A DNA stretch of 64,000 nt from Strongyloides papillosus (GCA_005656395.1 SRSI01000050.1:2790001-2854000), one strand, 5' to 3'; positions 1 through 12,780 are shown, numbered from the stretch's first letter. Notes: a model not told the origin generated them from the letters alone. Made by a program: numbers and translations.

Positions 1-851
1 CAAAAGTGGAACAATCAATAATATTGTATTGATCAAGAAATTCATTTTTTTCTTTGTAACAAATTGTTGTATTATACTTAGTAAATGTTCTACCCAATCT
101 GGAGCCCCATTTTGTAAGTTCAAAATACTTTTTTTCAAAAGGGCATTGCCATTTATTTTCTTTTAAGGAATAATGAATAAAATTTATTGACTTTTGAGGA
201 AACATTTTAATATCACTATTTTTAGCTCCTGCTTTTAGTAGTTTATTGGCAAAAGTTGACTTTCCTGTTCCTTTTCTCCGACAATCATAAGTGTGGTTTT
301 TTTAAGAGTTTCAATTCCTCTCCAATACGAAATTTTTGTATAAATGAGTGGATTAATATTTTTTTCAAAAAACATTGTCATGTCCAAAAGAATTTCAAAA
401 TATACTAGCATTTTAAGGTATAATGGATGATTTTTGGGGATGAAATCTTCAAATACTGGACAGAAAATGCCATATATTTCTGGAAATTTGTCTTTAAAAT
501 AGTTATGATAAATATGTCTAAATATGCATATTTATCATAATGTATCCCAACTGATTTGTTAAAAATTGGCTCAATGTCTTGTATTTCTGTTATCATTTCT
601 TTCGACTTATCATTGTTATTACTTTCACTATTCTAAAATTCTATATTTAAATTTTCATAATTAGTTACCAAGCTTACCTTGTTGTTGTTTCTACTTGTAT
701 TCATTATTGTTGATATTTTAACTTGTCGTTTTCTCTTTGGTGAATACGCTGTTGCAGAATATTCACTTTTATGTTCTGAAGTAAGATCATTCCCTCCATT
801 GAAGACCTTTTGTTTTGGTAGAGATGTGTTCCTTTTCTTTTGTATACACAT
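1..851 (-). pseudogene. Decayed P-loop NTPase gene, continues past window start
   Basis: Reading leftward, an open stretch starts with an ATG near 851 and runs in frame through a TAG at about 633 into a second open stretch ending at 405. The homologous reading then moves to another frame near 510, and again at about 275-285. There the frames restore a Walker A-like motif (GE-x-GTGKST) followed by NKLL. So at least one nonsense change and two frameshifts interrupt one ancestral protein. The P-loop suggests a nucleotide-binding ATPase or GTPase, but the family is not identifiable by eye. The protein would continue beyond base 1. Sequencing error at homopolymers could explain single shifts, but three lesions favour a pseudogene. 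Confidence 0.55.
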
Positions 852-1214
852 GTTACTAAATAGTTATTATCAAAATTTATTTTATAGTCTTTCTTTATGA
901 TTAAATTTTAATATTACAAACAATGAGATATCAAATTTATTAATAAATTTTTTTAAATATCCTAAAAATTGACATACAATTATCATTCTCATTTCGTTTT
1001 CAAAATAATATCATATTAATGTTTAAAAAAAGTTTAATTTCTTTTTTTGTTATGGACATTATCAATACAAAGAACCTGATTTAAACTTTTTTTGGAAATA
1101 TTTAAAATGATATTTATTCTAATTATTTACAATTATAATTTAGAAAAAATATAATGGATTTTGTGAATGTATTTAAAAAGTATGCGGAATTTTTAATTAA
1201 CAAAAACAAAAGGA

Positions 1215-1293
1215 CTTACGCCACTTACAGTTCCTAGGAGGTTTCTATCCAAATACTAAAACAGCTCACAGCTAATTCACTTTAGAGATCGGG
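1215..1293 (-). pseudogene. 5S rRNA relic (3' two-thirds)
   Basis: On the minus strand this segment aligns with the 5S genes at 12664 and 25571, matching from the 3' helix (GGCGTAAG) back through a degraded internal control region (TTGGATAGAAAC against TTGGATGGGAGAC). The match stops around 1293, so the 5' third of the gene is missing. It lies outside the large inverted repeat. It has many substitutions in positions needed for folding and TFIIIA binding, so it is unlikely to be active. Confidence 0.7.
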
Positions 1294-2036
1294 CAATTAG
1301 AAAAATAAACCGATTAGAGAATATAGTTATAAAACATAAAAACACAATGTTATTATTTGAAATGACATTTTTATATAGGATAGAAATGAAAAATCATAAA
1401 AAACAGTAAATATTTATTTATACAATTATTAACAATCTAAAAAAAATTCCCCATATCTTAAACAATTTAATGCAAATTATTAATTTTTCGTAAAAACTAA
1501 TTGTTATTATCTAATGAAAAACAAATTTGAGTAAATATTCTTTAATCTTGAATTGGCAATATTACACCAGTGGTGGGGCATTTATTTCAATATAATATTT
1601 ACATAAATTTCAACTTTGTTTATTACGTTCTCAATACTATTTTTTAATAATTTAAGTAAAAAAAAAGAGATTTTGTAGTTTAAATGATAGTGTCACTTGT
1701 TGTGGAGAAGTAGGACTTCCTCAGACGTCGGTTGAATTTTCGTGTTACTCCGGAGCTACCTGTTTTTTGCTTCCTAGGATATAAATATCAATAACAATAT
1801 AACACTTCACAGCTCTGAACATTAATAAACAATCAGATAAACATTAGTTGTCTTCAACAACATAATTAATCATTAATTAGACGATCAAAAACTTTTTATA
1901 AAAAACCAGTCAAAAGTACAAACAAATTATAAAATGATTAAAAAAATAAAGATAAAATGATTAAGCATGTGAAATATGGCTACCAATGTTTTTAGTTCCT
2001 TGACTGCGTCCTAAATTTACATAGGGAAACAACCAA

Positions 2037-2948
2037 TTAATAAGAACGCAAAAAACAGTATATCTTCAAAAGAATGATAAGCATTAAAGTCATTGTATAC
2101 GAAAAAGAGCCTAATTCCAAAAGACCAACCTTGAATAATCTAGAAAAAAAATTTTCACTATCGCCAGTGCCTCCAATACCACTATTGAAACCTATAGATC
2201 GTTTAATGGTAAATGATGAATTTGTGTTCCATATACACTCATTAACTTCAGCTTTACCAATGATGTCTAATCCATTTTTAGAATACCATCCATTGCCATC
2301 ACTTGTCTTTACCATTGCTCCGTAGAAGCAATCGCATTCAATGATTCCTTTATCCACAATAGGTAGGTTTATAATATCACATCTAACATAATAAATTTTT
2401 CCATCCTGAATATCTCCAATAAGTCCATCACTCGCAGTTACACGGCGGATGAATTTGAGCTTTTCTTCATATGTGCTGTTCCCTGAAGTAATGTTAGCCG
2501 CTTCATCCAAGAAATTGCTACATGCTGCGTCTCTGAAACTCTCCTCCAATGGAAACATATGGGCAGGTGCAGTTAGTATACTTTCAATTAAAAAGTAGAC
2601 ATCTCCCGTAAGGTATTCAGCTCTTGCTGGAAGACAAGGAGGTCTTATAGTATGAGATTCTGGTCCTCTTCTATAGATGATCTTGTTATCAACAGAAATA
2701 ATAAACTTCGGAGAAATGAATGCTCTGGTTAAAGGACTGTACGTACAGGTCTCCGTTGTAAAATTTGCGTTGATGTAATAAACGTTTGATTTAGCATAAA
2801 CTTCATGAGTAATTAAATCACAGATTACATTCATTGGGTAGAATGAAACGGATCTTCTGACTTTTGTGAAATCTGGACACTCAATGAGAGAATAAACGCT
2901 TGTGACAAAAAGAATAGATACTAAGACAATACAACTTATTGTTTTCAT
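2037..2948 (-). CDS. Secreted or single-pass membrane protein, unknown family
   Basis: This encodes 303 residues from the ATG at 2948. An upstream in-frame extension is ignored because an acceptor-like TTTCAG lies 4 nt before this ATG. Residues 1-20 form a signal peptide, the body holds about ten cysteines and several N-glycosylation sites, and a hydrophobic stretch near the C terminus could be a membrane anchor. I do not recognise the family. The right-arm paralogue at 35404 has a longer tail after the anchor. Here a one-base shift near 2065 moves the same tail out of frame, so the protein stops about 28 residues early. The outer position and diverged sequence show that the two copies are no longer homogenised. 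Confidence 0.75.
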   Translation of the reverse strand: MKTISCIVLVSILFVTSVYSLIECPDFTKVRRSVSFYPMNVICDLITHEVYAKSNVYYINANFTTETCTYSPLTRAFISPKFIISVDNKIIYRRGPESHTIRPPCLPARAEYLTGDVYFLIESILTAPAHMFPLEESFRDAACSNFLDEAANITSGNSTYEEKLKFIRRVTASDGLIGDIQDGKIYYVRCDIINLPIVDKGIIECDCFYGAMVKTSDGNGWYSKNGLDIIGKAEVNECIWNTNSSFTIKRSIGFNSGIGGTGDSENFFSRLFKVGLLELGSFSYTMTLMLIILLKIYCFLRSY

Positions 2949-3780
2949 AGTTCTGAAATATATTAAAATTAGTAATAAAAATTGAGATATTTTAACACAA
3001 ATTAAATCGGCGGTTTTAAATATAATAAAATTAGAAATAGCGATTTTAAACATTTCAAAATAAATTGAATTGGAGATTTAAAATATAAATGAGTTAGAAG
3101 TTAAATGAAAAGGGACTAAATGAAAATAGCGCGAAAGGTACTGAAGAAGAAAAAATGTGAGTTCAAAGTATAATGTCGATGTAATTTATAACAATGAGAA
3201 AAAGCACCTTCAATTATAAAATGATAAAAATGAAAGTATGCAAGTATTTATATACTTTCATTAATTTCTTTAACCGATAAAAAGACATGCTTTTTTTTTT
3301 ATTCTCTCATAATGAAATGTAAAGACTTTTTTGTTATTTGATAGATCTTTTCTATCAAAGAAAAATATCATCTTCCCATGATATAAATTATATGTTTTTT
3401 TCAAATTGTTCTAATACTTTAACATCCTTGTAAACCAATGATTTTCTTGATTGTAAGGTAATTAATCTTTGACTCTTTATTGGAAATGAGCTCCTTTAAT
3501 CATTGGAATAGTTTATTAATCTTTACGATTGGGATTTGACTTTTCACACAAATTTGAATGCAAAATAATGATGAAATTCCTTCGTTACACGATATTTCAT
3601 GTAATCATGAATAAAGTAGTCCATCAGAAATAAAATTTACTTATCAGTTAATTTACAAAAAAAACTATATTTTTAAACATTTTTTATTATTTTAAATATA
3701 AAAGAGAAGTAGAATAACATTTTTAAAATGAATTTGTTGTACATTTATTACATACAAAATCTCTTAATCATTTATTGTTT
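2949..3780. other. Intergenic, no gene seen
   Basis: This AT-rich stretch separates the secreted-protein gene from the decayed gene. A TATA-like segment near 3245-3255 (tatttatatactttc) is conserved in the right arm near 35100 and may belong to the secreted-protein promoter. Identity to the right arm is about 97% over a 140-base sample. Confidence 0.4.
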
Positions 3781-3799
3781 CACAATGTACTTATCATGT

Positions 3800-4611
3800 T
3801 GTCTTCAGAAGTTAATTTGTTGTTAGGTGTAGACAAAAACGTGTTAGTTTTCATGATGATCTAGAAGTAAGAAAATTCTAATTCAGAACACGCTCCAGTT
3901 AAAGTTAACAAGTCTGAGGAAAATGCAAATTAAGGTGTTGATAGAGTAAAAACAATCAATCTCACTGATCCTGTAATTAAAGTTCTAATAAAGTTAGCAA
4001 AAAGAATTCTCGGATTCGTAATACTTTTAAAAAATAATTTCATGATCCAGATCCTCATTCGTCTGAATTAGAAAGATATATAAGTAGATGGGTCCAAGTA
4101 TGAAAAAATTGTACACTTCATATCTGTCTTGCTCATAATAATCTAGAAAACCTACAAAAAAGTATGAGTTTTAAATTTATAAAGTTATTTATTATAATTC
4201 TTTTCCCAATTTCTCTTTATTATAGATTATTAATAATGACATTTATTGGTCGACTCCGGATCAAATAAAGTTACATATAAAATTAATTAACAAATTATCA
4301 TATTATGATACAATTCTAACATTTTAGAACTTTTGCTATTATTAATAAAACAAGGAAACGATAATACTACGTTGATTGAGAAAGTTACCACTAATGATGG
4401 AATGGATGATGGTTTTGGTGAAGAAAATGATTCAGTAGTTAAAATAGATGACAAAAATGTTATTAAAGAAATAATTAAGAATATGTGCAGACATGTTTAT
4501 GATTATGAAATGAATAACATTGGGAATGATATGTCTGACTAAATACAAGGACAATCTATATATGTTTTATCAGTGTCTTTATTGAATTTTGTACTTTTTT
4601 TATTTTTGTAA
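3800..4611 (+). pseudogene. Decayed gene with C-terminal hydrophobic tail, left copy
   Basis: Several protein-like stretches lie in sequence but in different frames. They include one with KRVSFHDD near 3826, one with HDPDPHSSELERY near 4041, a probable intron ending TATAG near 4225, and a 69-residue acidic stretch from 4333 to 4542. The last ends at a TAA where the right-arm copy has CAA. Beyond it the frame continues into a hydrophobic tail that stops near 4611. The family is unknown. Multiple stops and shifts mark a relic. It lies next to the phosphatase gene and is read in the opposite direction, tail to tail. Confidence 0.5.
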
Positions 4612-4836
4612 ATTTTATGTAAATATTCTACTTCTTTTTGATATCATATAATTTTTTAAAATACTCTTGATAACTTTTATGTTGTAATAAATGTTTGTAT
4701 AATTTTTTAATGAAAAATGCAATTGGAATCTTAATATACTAAAAAATGGACTTAAATTAATAATTTATTATATAAACAAACTTATATATGTCGTCTAATA
4801 TAAGTGATTTAATTTTACATGTGAATTCCATACAAT

Positions 4837-7800
4837 TTATTTTTTATTTTTATCTTCGATTTCTTTTTCCTTTTTAACGAGTTTTTCAGCCATGGTCATA
4901 AACTTTTCATAGGCTTCTGCGTCCATATCATTAATTTGTTTCTTGTAATGCTCAAAAACGACCATAAGAGCAAAGACAAATTGACTGTACTTCTGGACAG
5001 CAAGATACCTATGTTCCCTTAGACACTTCAATCTTGCGATCGGATCGAAAGTCGGGAAAACGTTGATAGTATCAATCAAATACATTATGAGTGCGAGGGT
5101 TCCGGTTCTTCCGATCCCTGCACTACAATGTATTCCTATATAATCACCAGTACGTAAACTGATGATTCTCTTATATAGAGAATAGATACTCATGTGTTCG
5201 GATGGGACACCTGAAAGAAAAGAATTAATAAAAGTATTGTTCATTATTTAAACTTACTCTTATCAGGCCATCCTTGATAGTGGAGAAGGGTGAATTTCAT
5301 TTCGGAATTATCTTTTTTATTCTTAAGGTTACATTCTGTTTCGGTGGTGAAGTCCTTATCCAACCCTTTGAAATTTAATTTTGAAACACGGAAATTTTTA
5401 GTTTCAAAAGATTGATCTTTTTCAGGGAAATAAGGGAGCCATTTTTTTCTTTCACCAGTAGCTTCTTCAGGCTTGACTAAGATAACAACAAGAGTTATTT
5501 TGTATCTTAGAATCATATCAAGCATATCGTCAATTGTCTCATCGAGTGGTGCCTAAAAAAGTAAGTTTTAATGATATTAATGTTAAAACCCTACCTGACA
5601 TAAAATCAATTTTCTAGTTATCTTGTTTTTTGTGGTATATTCAAACTTATTAGCATGAATAAAGCTTTCTGTGTCCCAGGCAGGTTTTCCATTAACAGTG
5701 ATCCCATTTGCATCAAGACATTGGATGTCACTGTAGCGGTATCTCTTCTTGTCTTTACCAGTTAGATAATTGTCGATTGCATCATAGTATCGCTTGCAGT
5801 AAAAAGGAAGTGCATTCTGGTCCATTCTTCCTAGAGTATAGAAGACAGATTTGTATTCGTACATCTTTCCTTCATCAACAATATTGACGAATTCTAGGAA
5901 CTTTTTTAATACTTCATCCATCTTGTCTCTTCGTTTTAAATAATCATAGAAGTAGCTGTCATAACTGGAGGTAAAATCAGTACGACGTTGTGAGAAGTCA
6001 ATAAGAATCCTGTTGTTGAAGAATGCTGTTACGAGAGCTTTAATCATGTAGGCAAACTCGTATGGCACCAAGTTTCCTCCGTACCGTCTGTCACGGATAC
6101 TCTTGATAACTGTCATGGGGCAATCAATGTCTCTATCAGATATCAATGCATCGTATATACATGCGAAATAGGTGAGCATGTATACACGGGCTCCAGTTCC
6201 TTGTGTTGAGTGAATAAGTATGTTCTTCTTAGGAGCATTTTTGATAATTTCCTTATATATATTAACAAATTGGAGATCCGACTGAGGTATCTCATTTCCT
6301 TTCCAATTAGAAACATGAAATATATCCAAATATTTTGATTCACTTCCTTTCCTTTCCAACATTATTTTGTATCCTGAGACAGAAAGAACATTGACTTTGA
6401 TCACATCCAAACAGGTAACAACAATGTCTTTGTATGTAGTTTTATCCTTTTTCCAATATAGATCTTTTAAAACCTCATCATTGTCTCCAGAGTTTTTGTC
6501 ATAGATTATGGTAATTATCGTGGCAATGTCCTCCTCATAAATCATCTGCCAGAAGGAAGATTGATTATCTTTTGTTGGACCCTAAAATGATAGAATTATA
6601 TTATTAGAATTTATAAACTTACATCAGAAAGGATATACTTTCTTTTTTCTGCATCAGTATAAATATAGTGAGCTTGAATTTTCCTGAACAAGTTTTTGTA
6701 GCAATCAACTAGCGTTTCATCAAAAAGATGACTAATGCCGATGTCGACTTCTTCACCTCCTTCCACTTTTTGGATAACTTTCCGATTTAGTACCTTATCA
6801 GATAAGTACTTTTTGTCCTTTATTATCTTACAGTAGTTATCAAAAGACTCGTTCGTCAGATTATCCCAGAAAACATAGACGTTGGGATATTTTCTCTTGT
6901 GTTTTAACATTATAAGGAACGGATTCAACCATTTTTTGTAAAGAATTACTACTGGAACAGCCAAGATAATTAAGATAAGAAGAATGACTCCAACAATTAA
7001 AGAGATGGCTTTGGTCTTTCCAACTTTATCCGAAAATTTTTGAAGCGCAGACTTTTGATTTTCCTCCGATTCTTCTTTTATCTTGTCTATTTGTTTCACA
7101 AATGTTTTTTCCATTGTAGCTAGTTCTAACATTTTAGTCTTGTTGTGTTGGGATGTTATGTTGTTTAATATTTGATCTGCTAGTCTTTGAGCATTCAAAG
7201 CAATCGTATCTTTGTTAACAAATTTTGTAGTTGTCGTGATACTTCCATCCAAAGTCTTGTATATACAACTTATTACTGTAGTGCCATTATTGCTTTCTAC
7301 AAAAGATATAGAGTTTTCTCCTTTAGAAAATTTTCCTCTTAAGCTATCAGTAGACTCTAGATCATTAACGTTTGCATGAGTTCCATTATATTCAACTTCT
7401 TTCAAGTAACCGACATTCAAATAAGTAGTGTCGCATTTTACTTTTATAGAAGTATCATTTGCAGAAATTTCTTCAGTCTTGTCCAACGTATAGTTTATAG
7501 GACCTGGCCCAAAGTAATATGTTTGAGATACGGTTTTGTTTCCTTGAGCAGTCCAACAATTATATACCAACTTCACTAAGTCGAATCCGTTTATAACAAA
7601 ACTTGAAGTTATTGTTATTGTAGAGCCTTTAATAACTTCAGTGCTATTTTTCATATATCTCATTCTTGATAAAGATATTTCTTCATAACGATAAAATTTT
7701 TCATCATTTCCTTTTTTAAGATTTATTCTAATCTTTTTTTTCTGTCCTTCTAAGCCATTAATGTCTATTTTCTTTACTTCACCAATAGAAGAATATTCAC

Positions 7801-8491
7801 TATAGTCAGGTAAATTAAAAATTGGACAACCCTTGACTCCCTTATATATAAAGCAAGGTTTTTTAATTGAGTCTTTATTATTTTCACTAGACTTTTTAAA
7901 ATAATAAAACATTTGATTTGCATATGGACTCTTGATATCTTTTGGATCAATTTTTACTGCTTTGTTATCTTCTTTATTCTTAGACACAATTAATACATCT
8001 TCAGATTCAGAAGAACAGTGAACGTGAGTTTTTGGGATTGAGTCGTCCATAATTGTTGTACCCACAGGGATTTCGTCAATTGCAGAATCATCCCATTTAA
8101 CATTAAAAATCCATTGTTTTAATATGATAGAATCCTCGCCAGTTTTGATTTGAACATTACCACAATTAATTTTTGTTTGATTGGTTGGTTGTCTTAACAA
8201 AGGTACCCATGCAAACAAGTTATTAGGATCACGAAATATCTCTTCTTCTTTAAAAATATCAAGATTGGGGGCAATCTCATATCCAGAAACATTATGTTTA
8301 TATTTATAATCGGGACATTTTACCATTACGACATCAGAATCAGTTATCACTTCTAATCCAAGAGGAAATGTTGTTTTGTTGATAGTCTCCGGAACGTTAG
8401 GAAAAAGATCCTTACGATGCAATCCTTCAAGCTGTATTAGAAATGGCATCATAGCCAAAGTAGCACCCAACCAATATAACTTTAAGAACAT
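4837..8491 (-). CDS. Receptor-type protein tyrosine phosphatase, tandem domains, left copy
   Basis: Four exons, 8491-6623, 6581-5595, 5552-5258 and 5210-4837, join in frame to 1,174 residues. The ATG at 8491 begins a signal peptide. The extracellular part of about 490 residues has many N-glycosylation sites and no domain I can name. One membrane helix lies near residues 495-520. The first phosphatase domain keeps the FWQM scaffold but has WKG instead of WPD (about 716) and HSTQGTGAR instead of HCX5R (about 747), so it should be catalytically dead. The second domain has WPD at about 1047 and HCSAGIGRTG, with Cys about 1079 and Arg about 1085, and should be active on phosphotyrosine at the inner membrane face. 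The ending is lysine/glutamate-rich. Introns are 42-47 bp. Substrate and ligand are unknown. Confidence 0.88.
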
Positions 8492-10890
8492 TGTAGGTAA
8501 TTCGTACAAAAAATCTACTCATTAAATCATATTTTTTTACATACGAAATTTGAATATAACAATAAATTATTTCAAATTTTCAGTTAAATTTTCGAAAATA
8601 TTAATATTGATAAAATTTTATTCAATTTTATATTCAAAAGTTTTTAATTAGAACCAACAATGTTAAAATAATGCATTAAAATGTAAAGAAAAGAAGAAAT
8701 GGAATTATAATTAAGGTGATTTATCGATGATTTGTTACATCTATAATATTCAAATTTTATCAACTCTAGAATTAGGGGTCTTTTACATTCTTCAATTTTG
8801 TATCAGATTTAAAAATTTGGTATATATTATTTTTGATATCTTGGAGGGCAATTTTTTAACGATTTTAATTTTAAAATAATGTTCGTAAATACCATTGATA
8901 TCATAAGATGATCATATATGGAAAAAAATCAGCTATTAATGGAATTGAACATCTCTAAACAAAATGAAACCCACGTTACTAACGCGATTTATTTGGAAAA
9001 CATAAAAATCAAACATTTTAAACTTTTTTTATTCTTGAGAAAATTCAACTTTATAAAAATTATCAATTTAACACAATTCAGTTTCTAATTTCCCGAAAGA
9101 GAACCTTAAAATTTTGAAGGTATTTTTTAATTCAAATTGTTATTGAAGATAAATATTCCAAAGCAACTAATATGATAAAATTATAGAGATAAAAGATAAA
9201 GTCTTGGATTTGTATGAGGATTATGGGCTGGGAATATCAAATTAAACATTTTGAGTTTCCCCATCAGAAACTAATAAAAGATTGCTTCTCGTAAAGATTG
9301 AAATAGATTTAGTAAACTTTCTTAAGAGATCAATTCCATTAATTGGTAAAACTGATAAAGCATAAAGTGTTTTTAAAATTCTATAGGAAGCTCTTTCTAC
9401 GAGATCAATAAATAAAAAGATGGTTAGAATAAATTTTGATCAACTTAAAATTGCAAAAAGTTTTAATAAGTTTTTTGATCGTAGTTATTTTTTAGTAGTT
9501 TGTTTGTTTTAACAAGCAGCAACTCGCTTCGCTCGTCGCTACTTGCCCGCAGGGCTTGTATTTTCTGAAAAATATTTAGAATTCTAGAAAAAATTAAAAA
9601 TCTTTTGTTTTATAATAGCATACTTGCAAGATTCCAAGAAATATTTTTGTATTTTAAAATATTAATAATTATTATTAAAATTTTATAGGTTTTTGAATGT
9701 TAAAAATTTACAAAACATATTTTATCAAAATTGTTTTATTACATATTCTCATGATTTTAAAATCATTTAAGATTCTAAGTTTGAATAATCTTTCTACAAA
9801 TTTTTAGTATAGAAAAAAAATTAAGAAAAATGTTTAAATTAAAATTCTAATTAATATGGGTGCTTTAAGTTATTAAATATGATAGAAATTTAAAATACAG
9901 ATTAGTTTTAAGTTTGGTTAACTTTTTAAAGAATTAGTAATATTTGAGGTTGATCATAAGTATTTCATAGTTATTTAACTTAAAATGATACAATTTTTGC
10001 GATTGTTATTTTATCATTTCGCATTTTGGTAACATAATAAAGAATACTTTTACATTTTTTATGTATAATTTTTGTTTTATATTTTTTAATAAAGAAACTT
10101 TTTAAAATGTGTTGTGAAAATTAAAATTTTGAATGTATTCAAAACGATAAAAAGATTCTTTTAAGTTAAAAAGATTAAAAATAAATCAAAACCATTACTC
10201 AGACACTTTTCGCATTGAATAAATTTATATAGACTTTAAAAGCTTAAAATATATTTACATCAATGTATTGGTGATTTTTTTAATAAAATATTGTAAAATT
10301 TACTTTCAAAATGTATTGGTGAACAATTCAAACTTAGAAATTAGGTTAATTTTTTTTGTGATTTTTACAAAGCAAAGCAAAACTTTTAGATATTTTTACA
10401 TTTTTTAAAAAAATAAGTGTGTGCATCACCATATCATAAATTTTAAACATTTTTTTTTAAAACTTATAATATGGATAACTATATTACAATAGTTTGAAAC
10501 GATTTAGTATAGATCATTTTAACATAAAAAGATTTGGAGTAAAAAATTTAATTTATTATAGGATTTAATGATATTTAATAAAAATTTCGTTAAGTTTCAA
10601 AAGGCCGAATATAATTTCTTTTTAAGTTTTTCACTATATCTTAATGATTGTCATATATTGCAGTGATTAAAAAAAATTTTAGTCGGCACAAAAATTATAT
10701 ATAATTAAATAAAAACCACTTTTTTCACCTATCCTATCTACTATATTCTTAGGAATATAAATTAATATTTGAAATTGTTTAAAACAATTGGTCCAATGAC
10801 TTTAATGAATTATTGTTTTTTACTTTCTTTAAAAAATCAGTTGTTTTTGTAATTTTTTATTTTGGGGAGATTACAAATTCTAGTATTATT
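8492..10890. other. Intergenic, upstream of phosphatase, no gene supported
   Basis: This very AT-rich sequence mirrors 27460-29857 almost exactly. One right-arm reading frame (28907-29107) is destroyed here by a single extra T, so neither copy supports a gene. The only striking element is the GC-rich mirror motif at 9513-9558. A promoter for the phosphatase must lie near 8500-8600, but no clear TATA box was found. Confidence 0.5.
9513..9558. repeat. GC-rich mirror-symmetric motif
   Basis: A short GC-rich island in otherwise very AT-rich DNA. It is bounded by CAAGC and GCTTG, which are reverse complements, and contains CTCGCTTCGCTC (9523-9534), which reads the same backwards on one strand. 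The right arm has the same motif at 28792-28837. Function unknown. It could be a transposon remnant or a structured DNA or RNA element. Confidence 0.6.
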
Positions 10891-10894
10891 CTTA

Positions 10895-12150
10895 CTGAAG
10901 TAGATGTATCTCAAGAGCAAAAATTCAAATGAAGCTAATATTTATTTTTTCTGTTCAACATATTTAAAATACATTTTCATTTTAACAAAAAATAGTGCAT
11001 ATAACCAAAACCATTTAAGAAGTAAACTTTTCCTCTGAGATATAGGGGAATTTTCGATGACTTACTATTTTCGGGATCGGACTTTTTTGGTAAATTTTAT
11101 AGTTTGCATGTAATAAGCATTAAAAATTACGTCTATATGTGAAATTTCGAATAAAAAAATCGGTATTGACGGAAAAATGGAAGTACCGAATTTCAGTATT
11201 TGGTACTTAATTAGATGTATCTCGACAACGGATAATGGAATTAAGACGATATATATGTCATTCGATAGAGTATTAAATTCCACATAAATTTTGTTAACAT
11301 TTCATATTGAAAAAGTTTCATCTTTGCATACTTTTTTCTTAAAATTTAAAAATTAGAAAAAAAAATTGACCAATTTGTTTTTTGACTAACTCAACAATGA
11401 AAAGAGTTAAATGAACGGTAAATATCTTAAAATATTCGCAACAAATTTCTCTAAGGGGGAAATTTAAGACATTCTGAAAAAATTGACGTATTGAAACTTT
11501 TTTCCTTTCTTGAAAGTAAAAAAAATCACTTTTTTAAAAAATTAAAAAATCACTTTTTTCTTTATATCTCGAGAACGGATAAGTGAATCAACATGATATA
11601 AATATCATTCGATAGAGAATTTAATTCTACATAAAAGTTGTAGAAACACTTTTCTTAAAAAGTTTCATCTTGACGTACTTTTTTTAAATAAATACAAAAA
11701 ATTTTTTTTCAAAAAATTTCTGCAACGGTTTTATGGTACTTAAAGTTTTTCGATTTTCTTGGGATTATACTCAAAATGTAAGTTAAAGAAAAACTTAGGA
11801 TAGTTTTTTTCTTTTTTTCGATTTCCTTCTCTGAATCCTGATATATCATTTTAAAATGTAAGAATTTAGGTTTTTTTCGGCCATTTTGGAAAAAATCCAA
11901 AATCTCGAGAATGAACTTGAAATTTTAACTTTTTTTATTTTAATATTATTAGTATCTAAAACTATATATACCAGTAAAATTTCAGATAAAACGAATAACT
12001 CTAAGGGGGTCAAGACTAACACAACAAAACACCTTTAAGTACCTGTATCTCAAGAACGGGACTTCAGATTAAAAAAATATTGCGTTTTTTGAAATCAGCA
12101 CATAAAGTTACGTATATTCAGTTATAAAAAAGTTTCAATATCGAAAAAAA
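10895..12150. repeat. Diverged tandem repeat array, unit about 340 bp, left copy
   Basis: A motif like TATCTCGAGAACGGATAA recurs near 10910, 11217, 11563, 11900 and 12043. It is often followed by a segment resembling ATCATTCGATAGAGAATTTAA and then by AAAAAGTTTCATCTT. Spacing is about 307, 346, 337 and 143 bp, so the units are degenerate and unevenly truncated. Short open frames here translate repeat sequence and are not considered genes. Confidence 0.6.
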
Positions 12151-12239
12151 ATTGATCTGCCTCGTTACTTCTCTAAATAAAGTGGGGATAATTTTCTCCG
12201 GTATCCTTATTAAAACATTGAACTATATTATTGTAAATA

Positions 12240-12420
12240 CAATTGCTGCGTATCAACTGACATAAAAATTGTAAGCGAATGAAATAACAGAAAAGTAGGT
12301 TGATATTAGGGTGAAATCGTCGGTTTACGAAACCCAATTTTGAGGTAAAATTGAATTCTGAAGTTAATTCTTCAGCTTTCAAAATTTTGGATTGGAGTCA
12401 GAAATCGCTCCTAATATTTC
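12240..12420. repeat. Dispersed repeat copy beside 5S gene
   Basis: This segment contains CTGACATAAAAATTGTAAGC, then CGGTTTACGAAACCCA, then GAATTCTGAAGTTAATTCTTCAGC. It aligns with 12900-13090 on the other side of the 5S gene, and its first half aligns with 15660-15770 inside the insertion element. The two flanking copies are in the same orientation, with the 5S gene between them. Confidence 0.55.
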
Positions 12421-12663
12421 GCATTTTTTCTCAATGGTATATTGATAAATGGTTCTTGTAAAGCATATATTTAGTTGTCTAATTGCACTTATGATATAAA
12501 ATTATACATAAAAGTGAATTAAAATAAAAATGATAACTGAAATTTTATATATTTTGTTATATCTCTCAGTGATTACTATGAATTTCTAATGAAGCAAATA
12601 AAACTATATGTATGAAAAAGTTGTGATTGTTATTTTACTATTACAAATAAGTTAAGAAAAAAG

Positions 12664-12780
12664 ACTTACGCCACTAACGGTTCCCAGGAGGTCTCCCATC
12701 CAAGTACTAAGATAGCTCGCAACTGATTCACTTCAGAGATCAGATGGGATCTGGTGCATTCAGTAGGATATGAGCGTAAG
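12664..12780 (-). rRNA. 5S ribosomal RNA, left copy
   Basis: About 117 nt of minus-strand sequence with the terminal helix CTTACGC/GCGTAAG. It has the conserved internal control region (AGTACTTGGATGGGAGAC) recognised by TFIIIA and RNA polymerase III, and a T-run just downstream as terminator. It appears identical to the right-arm gene at 25571. Exact ends are set from the closing helix and may be off by 1-2 nt. Confidence 0.9.

Noticed and set aside
11065..12382. Several 63-72 codon frames conserved in both arms
   Set aside because: They lie in degenerate repeats; conservation follows overall arm identity and gives no coding evidence.
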